In this document: positions 1 through 8,072 of the stretch, in pieces
Layout: every line of letters starts with the position of its first letter
Numbering within the stretch: position 1 is the stretch's first letter
Source of the DNA: Flavobacteriales bacterium
GTDB taxonomy: Bacteria; Bacteroidota; Bacteroidia; Flavobacteriales_D; Sanyastnellaceae
NCBI GenBank assembly: GCA_027491215.1
Contig: JAIXWP010000021.1
Location: 1 to 64,000, forward strand
Direction: 5' to 3'
Length of the DNA: 64,000 bases
Program-made: the position numbers and the translations under genes
The notes under the pieces: generated by a model
What the model was told of the DNA's origin: nothing
What the model saw: only the letters and a program-made list of their open reading frames with translations
Databases searched by the model: none

Positions 1-464
1 CGTAATTTTTCGATTTCAGCAAGGGCCATTGAAAACATCACCCCTTCATTCATACTTGCAGTTACATCTTCCATGCTCACTACAAACGTGGCAGTAAGGC
101 CTTGACAAGCGAGCTCTTCTTTTCTGCTCTTTGCCCAAAAACCATCGGTCAGATAATCATGTTCCAATGAAGAATGAAATTGGATGTAATCATAACCGCA
201 ATGGTGATTGGTAAACATGAGTCCTTCGTTAGAAACCATCTCTCCTGTGCATCCGCCGCCGAATAGCACTACGGCATCTTTCAAACTCGATTTATTCAAA
301 GAATAAAGTTCTTCTTTCGACAACTTCAATCCCATACCTGCCATTTCATCGTGCACAGATCCAAGCACTGAAGGAATCCACATTCCTTCGTGGGCCAAAG
401 CTTGCGCACCTAAAACAACTATGATGCACAATGTGCTTAGCCATTTACTCACTTTCATTTTCAT
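1..464 (-). CDS. S46 family dipeptidyl-peptidase (DPP7/DPP11-like), 3' part outside window
   Basis: About 154 N-terminal residues are visible; the gene continues beyond base 1. A signal peptide with a hydrophobic core (residues 8-24, cleavage near ALA-HEG) is followed by the S46 hallmark FGGGCTGEMVSNEGL and TNHHCGY (about 68-91). The second His of TNHHCGY (H88) should be the catalytic His, by analogy with chymotrypsin-fold TAAHC. Known S46 enzymes are periplasmic or outer-membrane exo-dipeptidyl peptidases that release dipeptides for uptake. The catalytic Ser and the S1 specificity residue lie outside the window, so DPP7 and DPP11 cannot be told apart. The start is ATG at 464 or in-frame ATG at 458; both lie inside the 3' end of the J-domain gene (14-20 bp overlap), which suggests coupled translation. 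No promoter of its own is apparent. Confidence 0.9.
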   Translation of the reverse strand, partial: MKMKVSKWLSTLCIIVVLGAQALAHEGMWIPSVLGSVHDEMAGMGLKLSKEELYSLNKSSLKDAVVLFGGGCTGEMVSNEGLMFTNHHCGYDYIQFHSSLEHDYLTDGFWAKSRKEELACQGLTATFVVSMEDVTASMNEGVMFSMALAEIEKL

Positions 465-1032
465 CTGGTTTATATATGTAGAAATAATAATATCCTAGTC
501 CAATAAATAACATCCCCAACGAAGCGGGGATCATAAAGAAATAGAACGGCTTTCGCTGATCTATGGGTAGTTCTTCTTGGTGAAAGTACTTCCAAATTGG
601 AATTACTACCATGGAGGCACATACAATTAGAAAAACGATGTTGTAAAAGTTATCAAAGATGCGAAGCATCTTGAATGATAGAGAATTCTTGAACTCCTCT
701 TCCGCTTGTCGCTCGGCATGTTTCTTCATCCGGATACGCGCAAGCATCTCTTCGCGCTGCGCCCATCGTTGATACTCCTCTTGTCTCCTTCGGAGTTCGT
801 CTACAGAAGGTTGACGAACTACTGGTCTATCAATGTATGCCGCGTGGCGACGACGACGTGCGGGGTCGACCAAATAATCATAGGCTTCAGTGACCTCGAT
901 AAACTTTGCCTCATCACTTTCGGTAGTACCAGCATCGGGATGGTATTTTTTCACCAATCTCCTATAAGCCGATCTAACATCCGCGTCAGTGGCGGATGAT
1001 GTTAGACCGAGTATGGCGAAATAATTTCTCAC
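445..1032 (-). CDS. Membrane-anchored J-domain (DnaJ-like) protein
   Basis: The 195-residue protein has an N-terminal J domain (residues 1-66, starting MRNYFAILGL) with the invariant HPD at 31-33, which in the family stimulates Hsp70 (DnaK) ATPase. A basic/acidic helical linker (about 70-125) follows, then two hydrophobic segments (about 133-150 and 164-187). The Gly/Phe, zinc-finger and C-terminal substrate domains of true DnaJ are missing, so this is a class C J protein that probably recruits DnaK to the inner membrane. The start codon is GTG, supported because J domains begin at this point. It is divergent from threonine aldolase, and the S46 peptidase start is nested in its 3' end. Its client is unknown. 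Confidence 0.85.
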   Translation of the reverse strand: MRNYFAILGLTSSATDADVRSAYRRLVKKYHPDAGTTESDEAKFIEVTEAYDYLVDPARRRRHAAYIDRPVVRQPSVDELRRRQEEYQRWAQREEMLARIRMKKHAERQAEEEFKNSLSFKMLRIFDNFYNIVFLIVCASMVVIPIWKYFHQEELPIDQRKPFYFFMIPASLGMLFIGLGYYYFYIYKPDENESE

Positions 1033-1119
1033 TCAACAAAAAAAAGCAATTTTAACTATAAACATTATACCGTATGTTGAATTTTTATTGTGTAAACTCG
1101 CTCCGAATTTTACAAGAAT

Positions 1120-2139
1120 ATGATTATCGACCTTAGAAGCGACACGTTTACGAAGCCGACATCGGCCATGAAGGAATTCATGTTTAATGCCGAAGTGGGT
1201 GACGACGTCTTTAACGAAGACCCAACGGTAAACGCTCTGCAAGACTACTGCGCCGAGCTTTTCGGAATGGAGGCTGGTCTTTATTGCAGCAGCGGAACCC
1301 AAACAAATCAAATAGCCATTGGTGTTCACACCAAGCCTGGCGACGAAGTGATCTGCTCTAATCTTGCGCACATATATATTTATGAAGGCGGAGGCATCGC
1401 CCTCAATTCTGGTTGTTCGATGGCCTTGTTAGAAGGCGACCACGGTCGCATTACTGCGGATGCCATCAGAAATGCAATCAACCCTGATGATATACACCGC
1501 CCAATATCAAGTCTTGTATGCATTGAAGACACTGTCAATAAAGGCGGCGGCGCATGCTATGATCTTGAGGAAATCAAAAAAATTAGTGCACTCTGCAAAG
1601 AAAAAGGTCTAGCCTTTCACTGCGATGGAGCGAGAATATTCAATGCACTCGTGGCTAAAAACATTTCCCCCAAAGAGTACGGACAATACTTCGACTCGAT
1701 CAGCATATGTCTGAGCAAAGGACTCGGTGCGCCAGTTGGAAGTATTTTGATAGGTAGAAGAGATTTTATCAAAAAAGCGATTCGCAGAAGAAAGTCAATG
1801 GGCGGTGGAATGCGCCAAGCAGGTATCATCGCGGCGGCAGGACTTTTTGCTTTGAAGAACAATGTAGAACGCTTGAAAATTGATCATGAAAAAGCACAAG
1901 TCATAGCAGACAAATTGGTGCAGCTTTCTTGGGTAAAATCAGTGATGCCGGTGGAAACAAACATCGTCATCTTCACCGTTGCCGATGGATTGACTTCTGA
2001 TGAAATGGTGCAAAAGCTTGCAAAGCAAGACATCAAATGCTTCACTTTCGGTCCGGATAAAATAAGAATGGTCACCCATCTTGATTTGACGGATGACCAT
2101 TACAATGAATTATTGAAAAGACTTTCTAGTGTGCAATAA
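1120..2139 (+). CDS. ltaE: Low-specificity L-threonine aldolase
   Basis: This is a fold-type I PLP enzyme (339 residues) that cleaves L-threonine/L-allo-threonine to glycine and acetaldehyde in the cytosol. The family signature DLRSDTFTKPT is at 4-14. His84 should stack on the PLP ring, FHCDGAR (167-173) supplies the Asp that contacts the pyridine nitrogen and an Arg for the substrate carboxylate, and SKGLGAPVGS (199-208) carries the Schiff-base Lys200. The length matches the family. The start is ATG at 1120, just upstream of the conserved N-terminal motif. The last 14 bp overlap the convergent T9SS cargo gene, and no hairpin terminator is seen between them. Activity on other beta-hydroxy amino acids is possible, as is usual for low-specificity members. 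Confidence 0.93.
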   Translation: MIIDLRSDTFTKPTSAMKEFMFNAEVGDDVFNEDPTVNALQDYCAELFGMEAGLYCSSGTQTNQIAIGVHTKPGDEVICSNLAHIYIYEGGGIALNSGCSMALLEGDHGRITADAIRNAINPDDIHRPISSLVCIEDTVNKGGGACYDLEEIKKISALCKEKGLAFHCDGARIFNALVAKNISPKEYGQYFDSISICLSKGLGAPVGSILIGRRDFIKKAIRRRKSMGGGMRQAGIIAAAGLFALKNNVERLKIDHEKAQVIADKLVQLSWVKSVMPVETNIVIFTVADGLTSDEMVQKLAKQDIKCFTFGPDKIRMVTHLDLTDDHYNELLKRLSSVQ

Positions 2140-3991
2140 CTAAAGGCAAAGTCGCAGAGCGATTACCGTTATTGACATTCACGATATACTGACCATCGGC
2201 AAGATTCAAGTCCATTTGAAGAAGGCCGGTGGTTTTTGTATTTTTTACAAAAACTACTTGTCCAAGCATGTCATAGATGGTAATCTGTCCATCCAAAAGA
2301 CTTGACGGTAATACTAGCGTGAAGTTACCAGTGTTTGGTTGCGGGTATATTTGAAGCAATGCCTCTGCCCCATTTTCCTCGACACCAACGCATCCATCTA
2401 CGGTAAACTCAAATGTATCTACATCAGAACAGCCGTCGCTGGTAAATACAGTTGCATAAATTGAATGTGTACCAATCCCCCATTCAGTAGCGTCAAGAAG
2501 GATACTCGCTCCAGTGCTACCATCAAACCATTCGTATTCAAAATTGCTTGCAGGTGTAAATGTGTAAAGTTCGTTTGAGCAAATAGTGATAGGACCGCCC
2601 AACTCCGCTATGAAATTATTTGAAGGCTGTAAATTGTAGTTTACAGTGTACTCACATCCATTTTCATCACCAACAGTGAGCAAATAATTTCCTGCATCGA
2701 GTCCAGGCGCAATACTACTTTCACTGATATAATTATTTGGTCCCACCCAAACGTAATTGTAAGGAGGTGTAGCTCCGCTTGCAACAGCCGTGAGTTGACC
2801 ATTACCGCTTTGATTGCAGAAAGGTTGTTCTGGAGTTACGAATACACTCCAAAAATCGGGTTCGTTGATTTCTACTTCAGTGCTTAATACAACACCGCAC
2901 GTAGTGGTCATATTGAGCGTATAGGTACCTACTGGCACTTCAAAAACAGAGAGCGTATTGCCTGTAAAACCATTACTGCTGGTCCATGAGATATCCCCTA
3001 CAATACCATCGCCGACTACGTAAGCAAAGATGGATCCTGTGCCTATCTCCCCTTTGTTGACAGGGCATGCCACATTATTAGGAATTGCCTCGAGGGTTAC
3101 ATCCCCTTCGTAAGAATTTACAATGAGTTGAGCCGTGCCTGTTGAGCCATTCCATCCATCGACTTGCACGTAATAGATATCTCCTGGAATCAAGCAACCA
3201 CTATACATCAGTGATGAATAGCCATTGGAAGTTCCGCATCCACCAAACATATCATCATTAGCAGTGATGAGTTCAAATGTGCTAAAATCAGCGCAGTCCG
3301 AAGCGTGCCACAAGGCCATTTGTGTATCAAAGCCTTCAAGAGCGCCACAAGTAGTGATCTCATAGTTAACACCTTCCTGTGCAACGAAGTAAGCCCATAC
3401 ACTATTTGAAGAAGTAGATTCACACCAAAAACCATATATAGCGCAGTTTGCATTGGTTGGAGCGATTTCACCATAAGCTGCAATTGCATTGGTATTAGTG
3501 AGTTCAACACCCGCCGTATTTGGAATAACTTCCGCCGCACCGCATGGTTGGTCATAGATTGGAATATTCGTAACACCAGCTTGGAAAGTCCAAGTATTGC
3601 CTTCTCCGCCGCCATAATAAACGTGTGTCAATTGTCCATTTTCAAAAACCTCAATAATCAATCCGCCGTCTCCATAGCTATCCACGAAGATCAAATCATA
3701 GTAAGACTGAAAGTCTAGACAAAATGGACCTTCCGTGAAGGTTGAATTGTTATCATAGCCATTAGGGCTGTTGTCGGCCTCGGTGCCATCACAACCTACA
3801 TTGAGATTTGCTCCTTCTGCAATCACATCATTGCCACACGTAGCACCTGACGGAACGAGCTGCCAGTAATTTTCGTAGGCCCAAGCATCAGTGTGCATTA
3901 CGAATGTGACTTCTACTTGGTCACCCGAGCATTGGCTGTAGGCGAGTTGACTTATTGTAAACAGTACAAAAAGGACTAAAATTCTTTTCAT
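2126..3991 (-). CDS. T9SS type A sorting-domain secreted protein
   Basis: The 621-residue exported protein has a Sec signal peptide (MKRILVLFVLF..., cleavage near AYSQC). The N-terminal 150 residues are rich in Gly, Asn and aromatics, with FVDSYGDGG (about 104-112), a pattern common in secreted Bacteroidetes proteins. A PPC-like beta-sandwich follows (about 150-290, with DTQMALW and ANDDMFGGCG). Next come two SprB-like Ig modules (about 310-455), and finally a C-terminal type A sorting domain (about 543-621: IYPQPNTGNF, YDMLGQVV, LADGQYIV). The C-terminal domain directs transport across the outer membrane by T9SS and surface attachment or release. No catalytic motif is recognised; adhesion or structural roles are likely. 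A -7 promoter element lies 22 bp upstream. Confidence 0.85.
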   Translation of the reverse strand: MKRILVLFVLFTISQLAYSQCSGDQVEVTFVMHTDAWAYENYWQLVPSGATCGNDVIAEGANLNVGCDGTEADNSPNGYDNNSTFTEGPFCLDFQSYYDLIFVDSYGDGGLIIEVFENGQLTHVYYGGGEGNTWTFQAGVTNIPIYDQPCGAAEVIPNTAGVELTNTNAIAAYGEIAPTNANCAIYGFWCESTSSNSVWAYFVAQEGVNYEITTCGALEGFDTQMALWHASDCADFSTFELITANDDMFGGCGTSNGYSSLMYSGCLIPGDIYYVQVDGWNGSTGTAQLIVNSYEGDVTLEAIPNNVACPVNKGEIGTGSIFAYVVGDGIVGDISWTSSNGFTGNTLSVFEVPVGTYTLNMTTTCGVVLSTEVEINEPDFWSVFVTPEQPFCNQSGNGQLTAVASGATPPYNYVWVGPNNYISESSIAPGLDAGNYLLTVGDENGCEYTVNYNLQPSNNFIAELGGPITICSNELYTFTPASNFEYEWFDGSTGASILLDATEWGIGTHSIYATVFTSDGCSDVDTFEFTVDGCVGVEENGAEALLQIYPQPNTGNFTLVLPSSLLDGQITIYDMLGQVVFVKNTKTTGLLQMDLNLADGQYIVNVNNGNRSATLPLVIAH

Positions 3992-4013
3992 TTTGGTTAA
4001 GGTTGTGTAGCCA

Positions 4014-4021
4014 CAAATATA
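4014..4021 (-). promoter_or_regulatory. -7 promoter element for the type A T9SS cargo gene
   Basis: On the minus strand this reads TATATTTG, a full match to the Bacteroidetes -7 consensus TAnnTTTG, followed by TGG and then ATG at 3991. A clear TTG at -33 is not seen. Confidence 0.5.
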
Positions 4022-4061
4022 ATCGACTGATAGGGTGCCGTTGATAAATCTTGCCTTGAAG

Positions 4062-4093
4062 TTTGACTCATCCGTGGATACTCACCACCTTTG
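4062..4093 (+). promoter_or_regulatory. Promoter of the CvfB-like gene, deciding its start codon
   Basis: TTTG (4062-4065), a 20-bp spacer and CACCTTTG (4086-4093) fit the Bacteroidetes -33/-7 promoter pattern with one mismatch. The TTG at 4091 that would open a longer frame lies inside the -7 element, so translation should begin at ATG 4109. Confidence 0.5.
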
Positions 4094-4108
4094 CACAAAA
4101 TTGATAGA

Positions 4109-4945
4109 ATGCGAATAGCAGCGGGTAGAATTCAAGAATTGCCAGTATTTGACACAAACGAGCGTAGTTATATGCTTGGTGATGAGAACTTTTCAGTCTT
4201 ATTACCAAAGCGAGATGTACGCGGAAAGCTTGAGGACGGCGCGTTGGTAACAGTATTTACATTTTATAATGAGATGCGTGAATTAGAGGCTACAACGCAA
4301 CTTCCAGAAATAGAAGTGGGCGGAGTTGGTTCTTTCACCATCGTTACTATCAATGATTTGGGAGCCTTTATCAATATAGGTACCCGTCGTGACATGCTCA
4401 TCCCTCGCCGCGAAATGCGCGAAGGTCTTGAGGAAGGAAGAAAAGTACTCATCACCTTACAAGATGATGCTCGCAATAAAAGACTCTATGCTTCTACTCG
4501 AGTATCAGCACATTTCAAAAATGTGTACATCGACTTAAAGCGCGGTGATGAAGTGGATTTGATCGTTGCTGAGAAAATCGAAATCGGTCGCCGCGTTATC
4601 ATTAATGGAAAATTTGCAGGAGTCATGTTCCGTCAGGAAATGCTCCGCACACTTCGCGATGGAGATAAAATCAAAGGCTATGTGCGTAAAATTGAAGGTT
4701 CGGAAATCACAGTAAGTATGTCTAAAGAAGGCGAAGCCCTTCTAGAAGACGCGACTTCAAGATTGATGGAATTCTTGAACAACAACAACGGTTACATCCG
4801 CTTAACCGACGATAGTGATCCAGAAGAAATCAAACTTCGATTGAGAATGTCTAAGAAGACCTTCAAGAAAGCCGTTGGGATATTGTACAAAGAACAAAAA
4901 GTACTCTTGACAAAATTTGGAGTGAAACTCAATCGTAAAGATTAA
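4109..4945 (+). CDS. CvfB-like S1-domain RNA-binding protein
   Basis: The 278-residue protein matches the CvfB/YitL family: tandem S1-like OB folds followed by a winged-helix C-terminus. In the N-terminal S1 modules I see YMLGDENFSVLLP and later GAFINIGTRRDMLIP. A third S1-like module has a GRRVIINGKFAG stretch and GYVRKIEGSEITVS. The C-terminal 60 residues (ATSRLMEFLNNNNGYI..., FKKAVGILYKEQKV) are the wHTH region. Family members bind RNA, and in staphylococci CvfB influences virulence gene expression; the role here is inferred to be post-transcriptional. ATG 4109 was chosen over the upstream TTG at 4091, which falls in the promoter. The gene is transcribed divergently from the T9SS cargo, with MBOAT 46 bp downstream. 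Confidence 0.82.
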   Translation: MRIAAGRIQELPVFDTNERSYMLGDENFSVLLPKRDVRGKLEDGALVTVFTFYNEMRELEATTQLPEIEVGGVGSFTIVTINDLGAFINIGTRRDMLIPRREMREGLEEGRKVLITLQDDARNKRLYASTRVSAHFKNVYIDLKRGDEVDLIVAEKIEIGRRVIINGKFAGVMFRQEMLRTLRDGDKIKGYVRKIEGSEITVSMSKEGEALLEDATSRLMEFLNNNNGYIRLTDDSDPEEIKLRLRMSKKTFKKAVGILYKEQKVLLTKFGVKLNRKD

Positions 4946-4991
4946 TTCTGTATTCTTACTTCCAAATAACTAAGCCCAAGATTCTCGATAT

Positions 4992-6713
4992 ATGAGCGCT
5001 GAGCAGATTTTCAGTTGGATACATAACTTCCTTGTTTTCGACCCGAAAAATCCTTTCATCTTTACCTCTGGACTATTCTGGATTTTCTTTGCTCTTGTAT
5101 TAGTCGTAGATAGTTTTATCTACAAGAAACGACTCGTTAGACATGCCTTCCTCTTTTTGGTGAGCATGTTTTTTTATTACAAAACGACCGACCTATTCTT
5201 TCTGCTGCTGCTCTTCACAGCAGTGTGGGATTACTCCATCGGCGGCATCATACATAGAGCAAAGTCAGAAGGTGCGCGCAAAGCTTGGCTGACGGCGAGT
5301 ATCATCATGAATCTCTCTATTCTTTGTTACTTCAAATACGCTTACTTTTTTACAGATGCTTATAATTCCATTGTAGGAACCAACATTCAAGCATTTGATA
5401 TCGCAGCACATTGGAGCAATAGTTTTTTCGGAACGCATTTTTCCATCGATAAAATTATTCTTCCTGTAGGTATCTCATTTTTCACATTTCAAAGTATCAG
5501 CTATACCGTTGAGATTTATAGAAGACAACTCGAACCAGTAAAGCACTTCACAGACTTTGCATTCTTCGTAAGTTTCTTCCCACAGCTTGTCGCAGGACCT
5601 ATCGTCAGATCTACAGATTTTATTCCTCAGCTTTATAAAGAATACAAGCTCACTAAGGCAGAGTTTGGACTTGCTGTGTTTTGGATATTGAATGGTTTGG
5701 TAAAAAAGCTTTTTCTATCCGATTACATCGCTGTCAATTTCATAGATCGCATTTTTTCCAAACCAGATTCATACACTGGCTTCGAAAATTTGATGGCCAT
5801 CTATGGCTATAGTTTGCAGGTGTATGCTGATTTCAGTGGGTACACCGACATGGCCATTGGTATTGCTTTGCTTATGGGCTTTTATCTCACGAAGAATTTT
5901 GACTCTCCTTACAAGGCGACCAACGTCGGAGAATTTTGGCGCCGTTGGCATATGTCATTGAGTAATTGGCTGCGCGATTATCTCTACATTCCTCTTGGTG
6001 GTAATCAGAAAGGAAGCGTTGGCTCTTTCATCATCTTAGGAATATTCGTTTCGATGATTGCTTTGCTGGCGCAAAGCATGTTGGTACTTGCAATTGGTAG
6101 TGGATTCATTATTACCCTGAGCTTGCTCGGATATTTTATCAAATCATTTGGGAAATGGCTCACCACCAATCTCAACTTGATGATCACCATGCTCATCGGA
6201 GGATTGTGGCATGGCGCTAGTTGGAACTTCATCATCTGGGGAGGCTTGAATGGACTGGGCTTGGTGTTTTATAAGCTCTGGAAAAAGATTTCTCCGTGGG
6301 AAAATAAATCGAAGTGGTACTTCAGAGCTTGGGCAATCTTCCTCACCTTCTCTTTCATTTCTTTCACTCGCGTTTGGTTCAGAGCTGGGTCAAATAATAG
6401 TTGGAGCGAGATGGAAGAAAAGCATGACATTGCTTCAGAATTCTTATCTGCGACGACCATGCTTGATCGTATTTTCAATCACATGGATCTCTCTATTGCT
6501 CCGCAAGTCATCATGGGTTATTGGAAAATCTTCGCCGTGATTCTCTTCGGAATGGTTATTCACTGGTTGCCTAGTTCTTTCAAAGAGAGCTATCGTGAAA
6601 AATTTGCAAACCTTCCCACAGCCGCGATTGTGGCCATATGTGTGTTGACTGTTGTATTCTGTTATCAGATTATCTCTGCAGATTTACAACCGTTTATCTA
6701 CTTCCAATTCTAA
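4992..6713 (+). CDS. MBOAT family O-acyltransferase (AlgI/DltB-like)
   Basis: This is a 573-residue polytopic inner-membrane protein of the MBOAT family, which moves acyl groups across the membrane onto extracytoplasmic polysaccharide or other acceptors. PQLVAGPIVRSTDF (197-210) and FWRRWHMSLSNWLRDY (315-330) followed by LYIPLGGN are AlgI/DltB hallmarks. The invariant catalytic His is H407 in LIGGLWHGASWN, with H320 as the second conserved His. Between GGN (338) and the active-site helix there is an extra hydrophobic stretch (about 343-392) that could form two membrane segments; whether it is common in Bacteroidetes relatives I cannot check. MBOATs usually sit beside an SGNH/AlgJ-like partner, and none is adjacent here. 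Its acceptor is unknown. Confidence 0.9.
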   Translation: MSAEQIFSWIHNFLVFDPKNPFIFTSGLFWIFFALVLVVDSFIYKKRLVRHAFLFLVSMFFYYKTTDLFFLLLLFTAVWDYSIGGIIHRAKSEGARKAWLTASIIMNLSILCYFKYAYFFTDAYNSIVGTNIQAFDIAAHWSNSFFGTHFSIDKIILPVGISFFTFQSISYTVEIYRRQLEPVKHFTDFAFFVSFFPQLVAGPIVRSTDFIPQLYKEYKLTKAEFGLAVFWILNGLVKKLFLSDYIAVNFIDRIFSKPDSYTGFENLMAIYGYSLQVYADFSGYTDMAIGIALLMGFYLTKNFDSPYKATNVGEFWRRWHMSLSNWLRDYLYIPLGGNQKGSVGSFIILGIFVSMIALLAQSMLVLAIGSGFIITLSLLGYFIKSFGKWLTTNLNLMITMLIGGLWHGASWNFIIWGGLNGLGLVFYKLWKKISPWENKSKWYFRAWAIFLTFSFISFTRVWFRAGSNNSWSEMEEKHDIASEFLSATTMLDRIFNHMDLSIAPQVIMGYWKIFAVILFGMVIHWLPSSFKESYREKFANLPTAAIVAICVLTVVFCYQIISADLQPFIYFQF

Positions 6714-6724
6714 GAAAAAAAAAA

Positions 6725-7210
6725 TTAGTTGCTTCTTTTGAAATCAAACGTCACACGCGTGGTGCTGTTGTTTCTTGGCCCTTCGATATAAGCTTGAAGC
6801 ATTGAATCGTTTTGCAAACGATAGACAATTTTTTGTGGGAAATCGTGCTCCGGATTTGAAAACTCGATGACATCCTTTGACTGCGCACTCATTCGGAATG
6901 GTATAATATCGCCTTTATTTTGATTCGATACTTGTGCAGAATAAACGGGAGTATTTCCTTCAAACTTGATGGATAGGAACTCGATATAACTTGTATCAGC
7001 CCCTTCCATAACGAATCCTTTGCCTCTCAAATCCTTTCCTTGATCTACTGTCCACTCTTCTATTTGTTGAGTGCGCGTATCGGTCGATTCCCAACGACCT
7101 ACCAATCTTCCTAAGTCAAATACTTTAGACTCCTCTACTTTCGAACGCTGTTGGCATTGAGAAAATAAGGTCGTAATTAGTATAGCTGATATATATAGTC
7201 GCTTGGTCAT
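6725..7210 (-). CDS. DUF6265-like exported protein, possible lipoprotein
   Basis: The 161-residue protein has a short hydrophobic N-terminus ending in LFSQC, which could be a loose Bacteroidetes lipobox with Cys19. The body is a compact beta-rich fold with GRWES near the start and FSNPEHDFPQKIVYRL (about 115-130), the motif I associate with DUF6265. It resembles lipocalin-like proteins but no ligand is known. It lies 11 bp from the end of the convergent MBOAT gene and 21 bp downstream of the TauE/SafE gene on the same strand, so it may be the second gene of that transcript. No function is assigned. Confidence 0.7.
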   Translation of the reverse strand: MTKRLYISAILITTLFSQCQQRSKVEESKVFDLGRLVGRWESTDTRTQQIEEWTVDQGKDLRGKGFVMEGADTSYIEFLSIKFEGNTPVYSAQVSNQNKGDIIPFRMSAQSKDVIEFSNPEHDFPQKIVYRLQNDSMLQAYIEGPRNNSTTRVTFDFKRSN

Positions 7211-7231
7211 TCATTGCGAATATAACAAAAA

Positions 7232-8011
7232 TCACAGCCATCCCAAGATTAGCGCTACTGCGAAGATGATCAAGGTCCATTGAATAAAGCGATTAATCCA
7301 ATCCAACTCCTTCTTTTGCATCCACTTGTTACCTAAATAAGCGCCAGTAAATGCGGCTGCCGTTGCAATTAGAATTAGCGACTTATCGAGAGATCCAACG
7401 GCACTAAAAGCAAACGTGCTATATACAATGATGCGCGCGGTGTCCACCATGCAAGCTACTACCACACGTGTGCCCATGAATGCTTCCTTTGTCAACCCTG
7501 CCTTCATTAAGAATGCGCTGCGTAAGGCGCCTTGGTGGCCACTTAATCCTCCAAAAAAACCGGACACGACTCCACCAATAGGCATCCACTTTTTATCCAT
7601 CTTCAAAGCTTTAAATGAAGCATTGGTTTCGAGAATCGCAAAGCCTGCGACAATCAAACCAATCAAGACTTTGATCGAGGTGATTTCAAATGTTTTATTA
7701 AAAAGAATATATGACTTCAATACCTGATCTGAAGGAATCACCTTCAGCATCCAGCTGCCCAACAGGGCGCCCACGATCGACAGAGCTCCGAAATATTTCA
7801 CAATCGACCAATCTGCATATTTCCCTACTAAATAAAGTTTGAAAATATTATTGAGCATGTGAACGATTGCAGTGGCAGTGATGGCGAGTTCTGGAGGGAA
7901 GAACAACATGAATGCTGGCAGCAATAATGTGCCTAGTCCGAAGCCTGAAAAAAAGCTCAAAAACGAACCAGCCAATGCGAAAATGATAACGATGAGTATA
8001 TCTAAATTCAT
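7232..8011 (-). CDS. TauE/SafE (TSUP) family membrane transporter
   Basis: The 259-residue protein has about eight hydrophobic segments. The N-terminal half has the TSUP pattern FFSGFGLGTLLLPAF (about 19-33) and the second half repeats it as GGVVSGFFGGLSGHQGALRS. TSUP proteins export or import small sulfur-containing anions such as sulfite or sulfonates, or other small organic anions; the substrate cannot be read from the sequence. The gene is divergent from meaB (61 bp between starts) and probably co-transcribed with the DUF6265 gene downstream. The length is normal for the family. Confidence 0.85.
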   Translation of the reverse strand: MNLDILIVIIFALAGSFLSFFSGFGLGTLLLPAFMLFFPPELAITATAIVHMLNNIFKLYLVGKYADWSIVKYFGALSIVGALLGSWMLKVIPSDQVLKSYILFNKTFEITSIKVLIGLIVAGFAILETNASFKALKMDKKWMPIGGVVSGFFGGLSGHQGALRSAFLMKAGLTKEAFMGTRVVVACMVDTARIIVYSTFAFSAVGSLDKSLILIATAAAFTGAYLGNKWMQKKELDWINRFIQWTLIIFAVALILGWL

Positions 8012-8072
8012 GACACAAAGAAAATCAAATGATTTGAGCGTCGGATTATTTTTCCGTTATTTGAATTGAAAT

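Noticed and set aside
1033-1371. Minus-strand open frame spanning the DnaJ/threonine aldolase divergent region
   Set aside because: It covers the promoter region and the 5' end of ltaE in antisense, and has no recognisable fold.
3208-3615. A 135-codon minus-strand open frame inside the type A T9SS gene
   Set aside because: It is out of frame with the cargo gene on the same strand. Its translation is low complexity with no signal or domain, so it is a shadow of the real gene.
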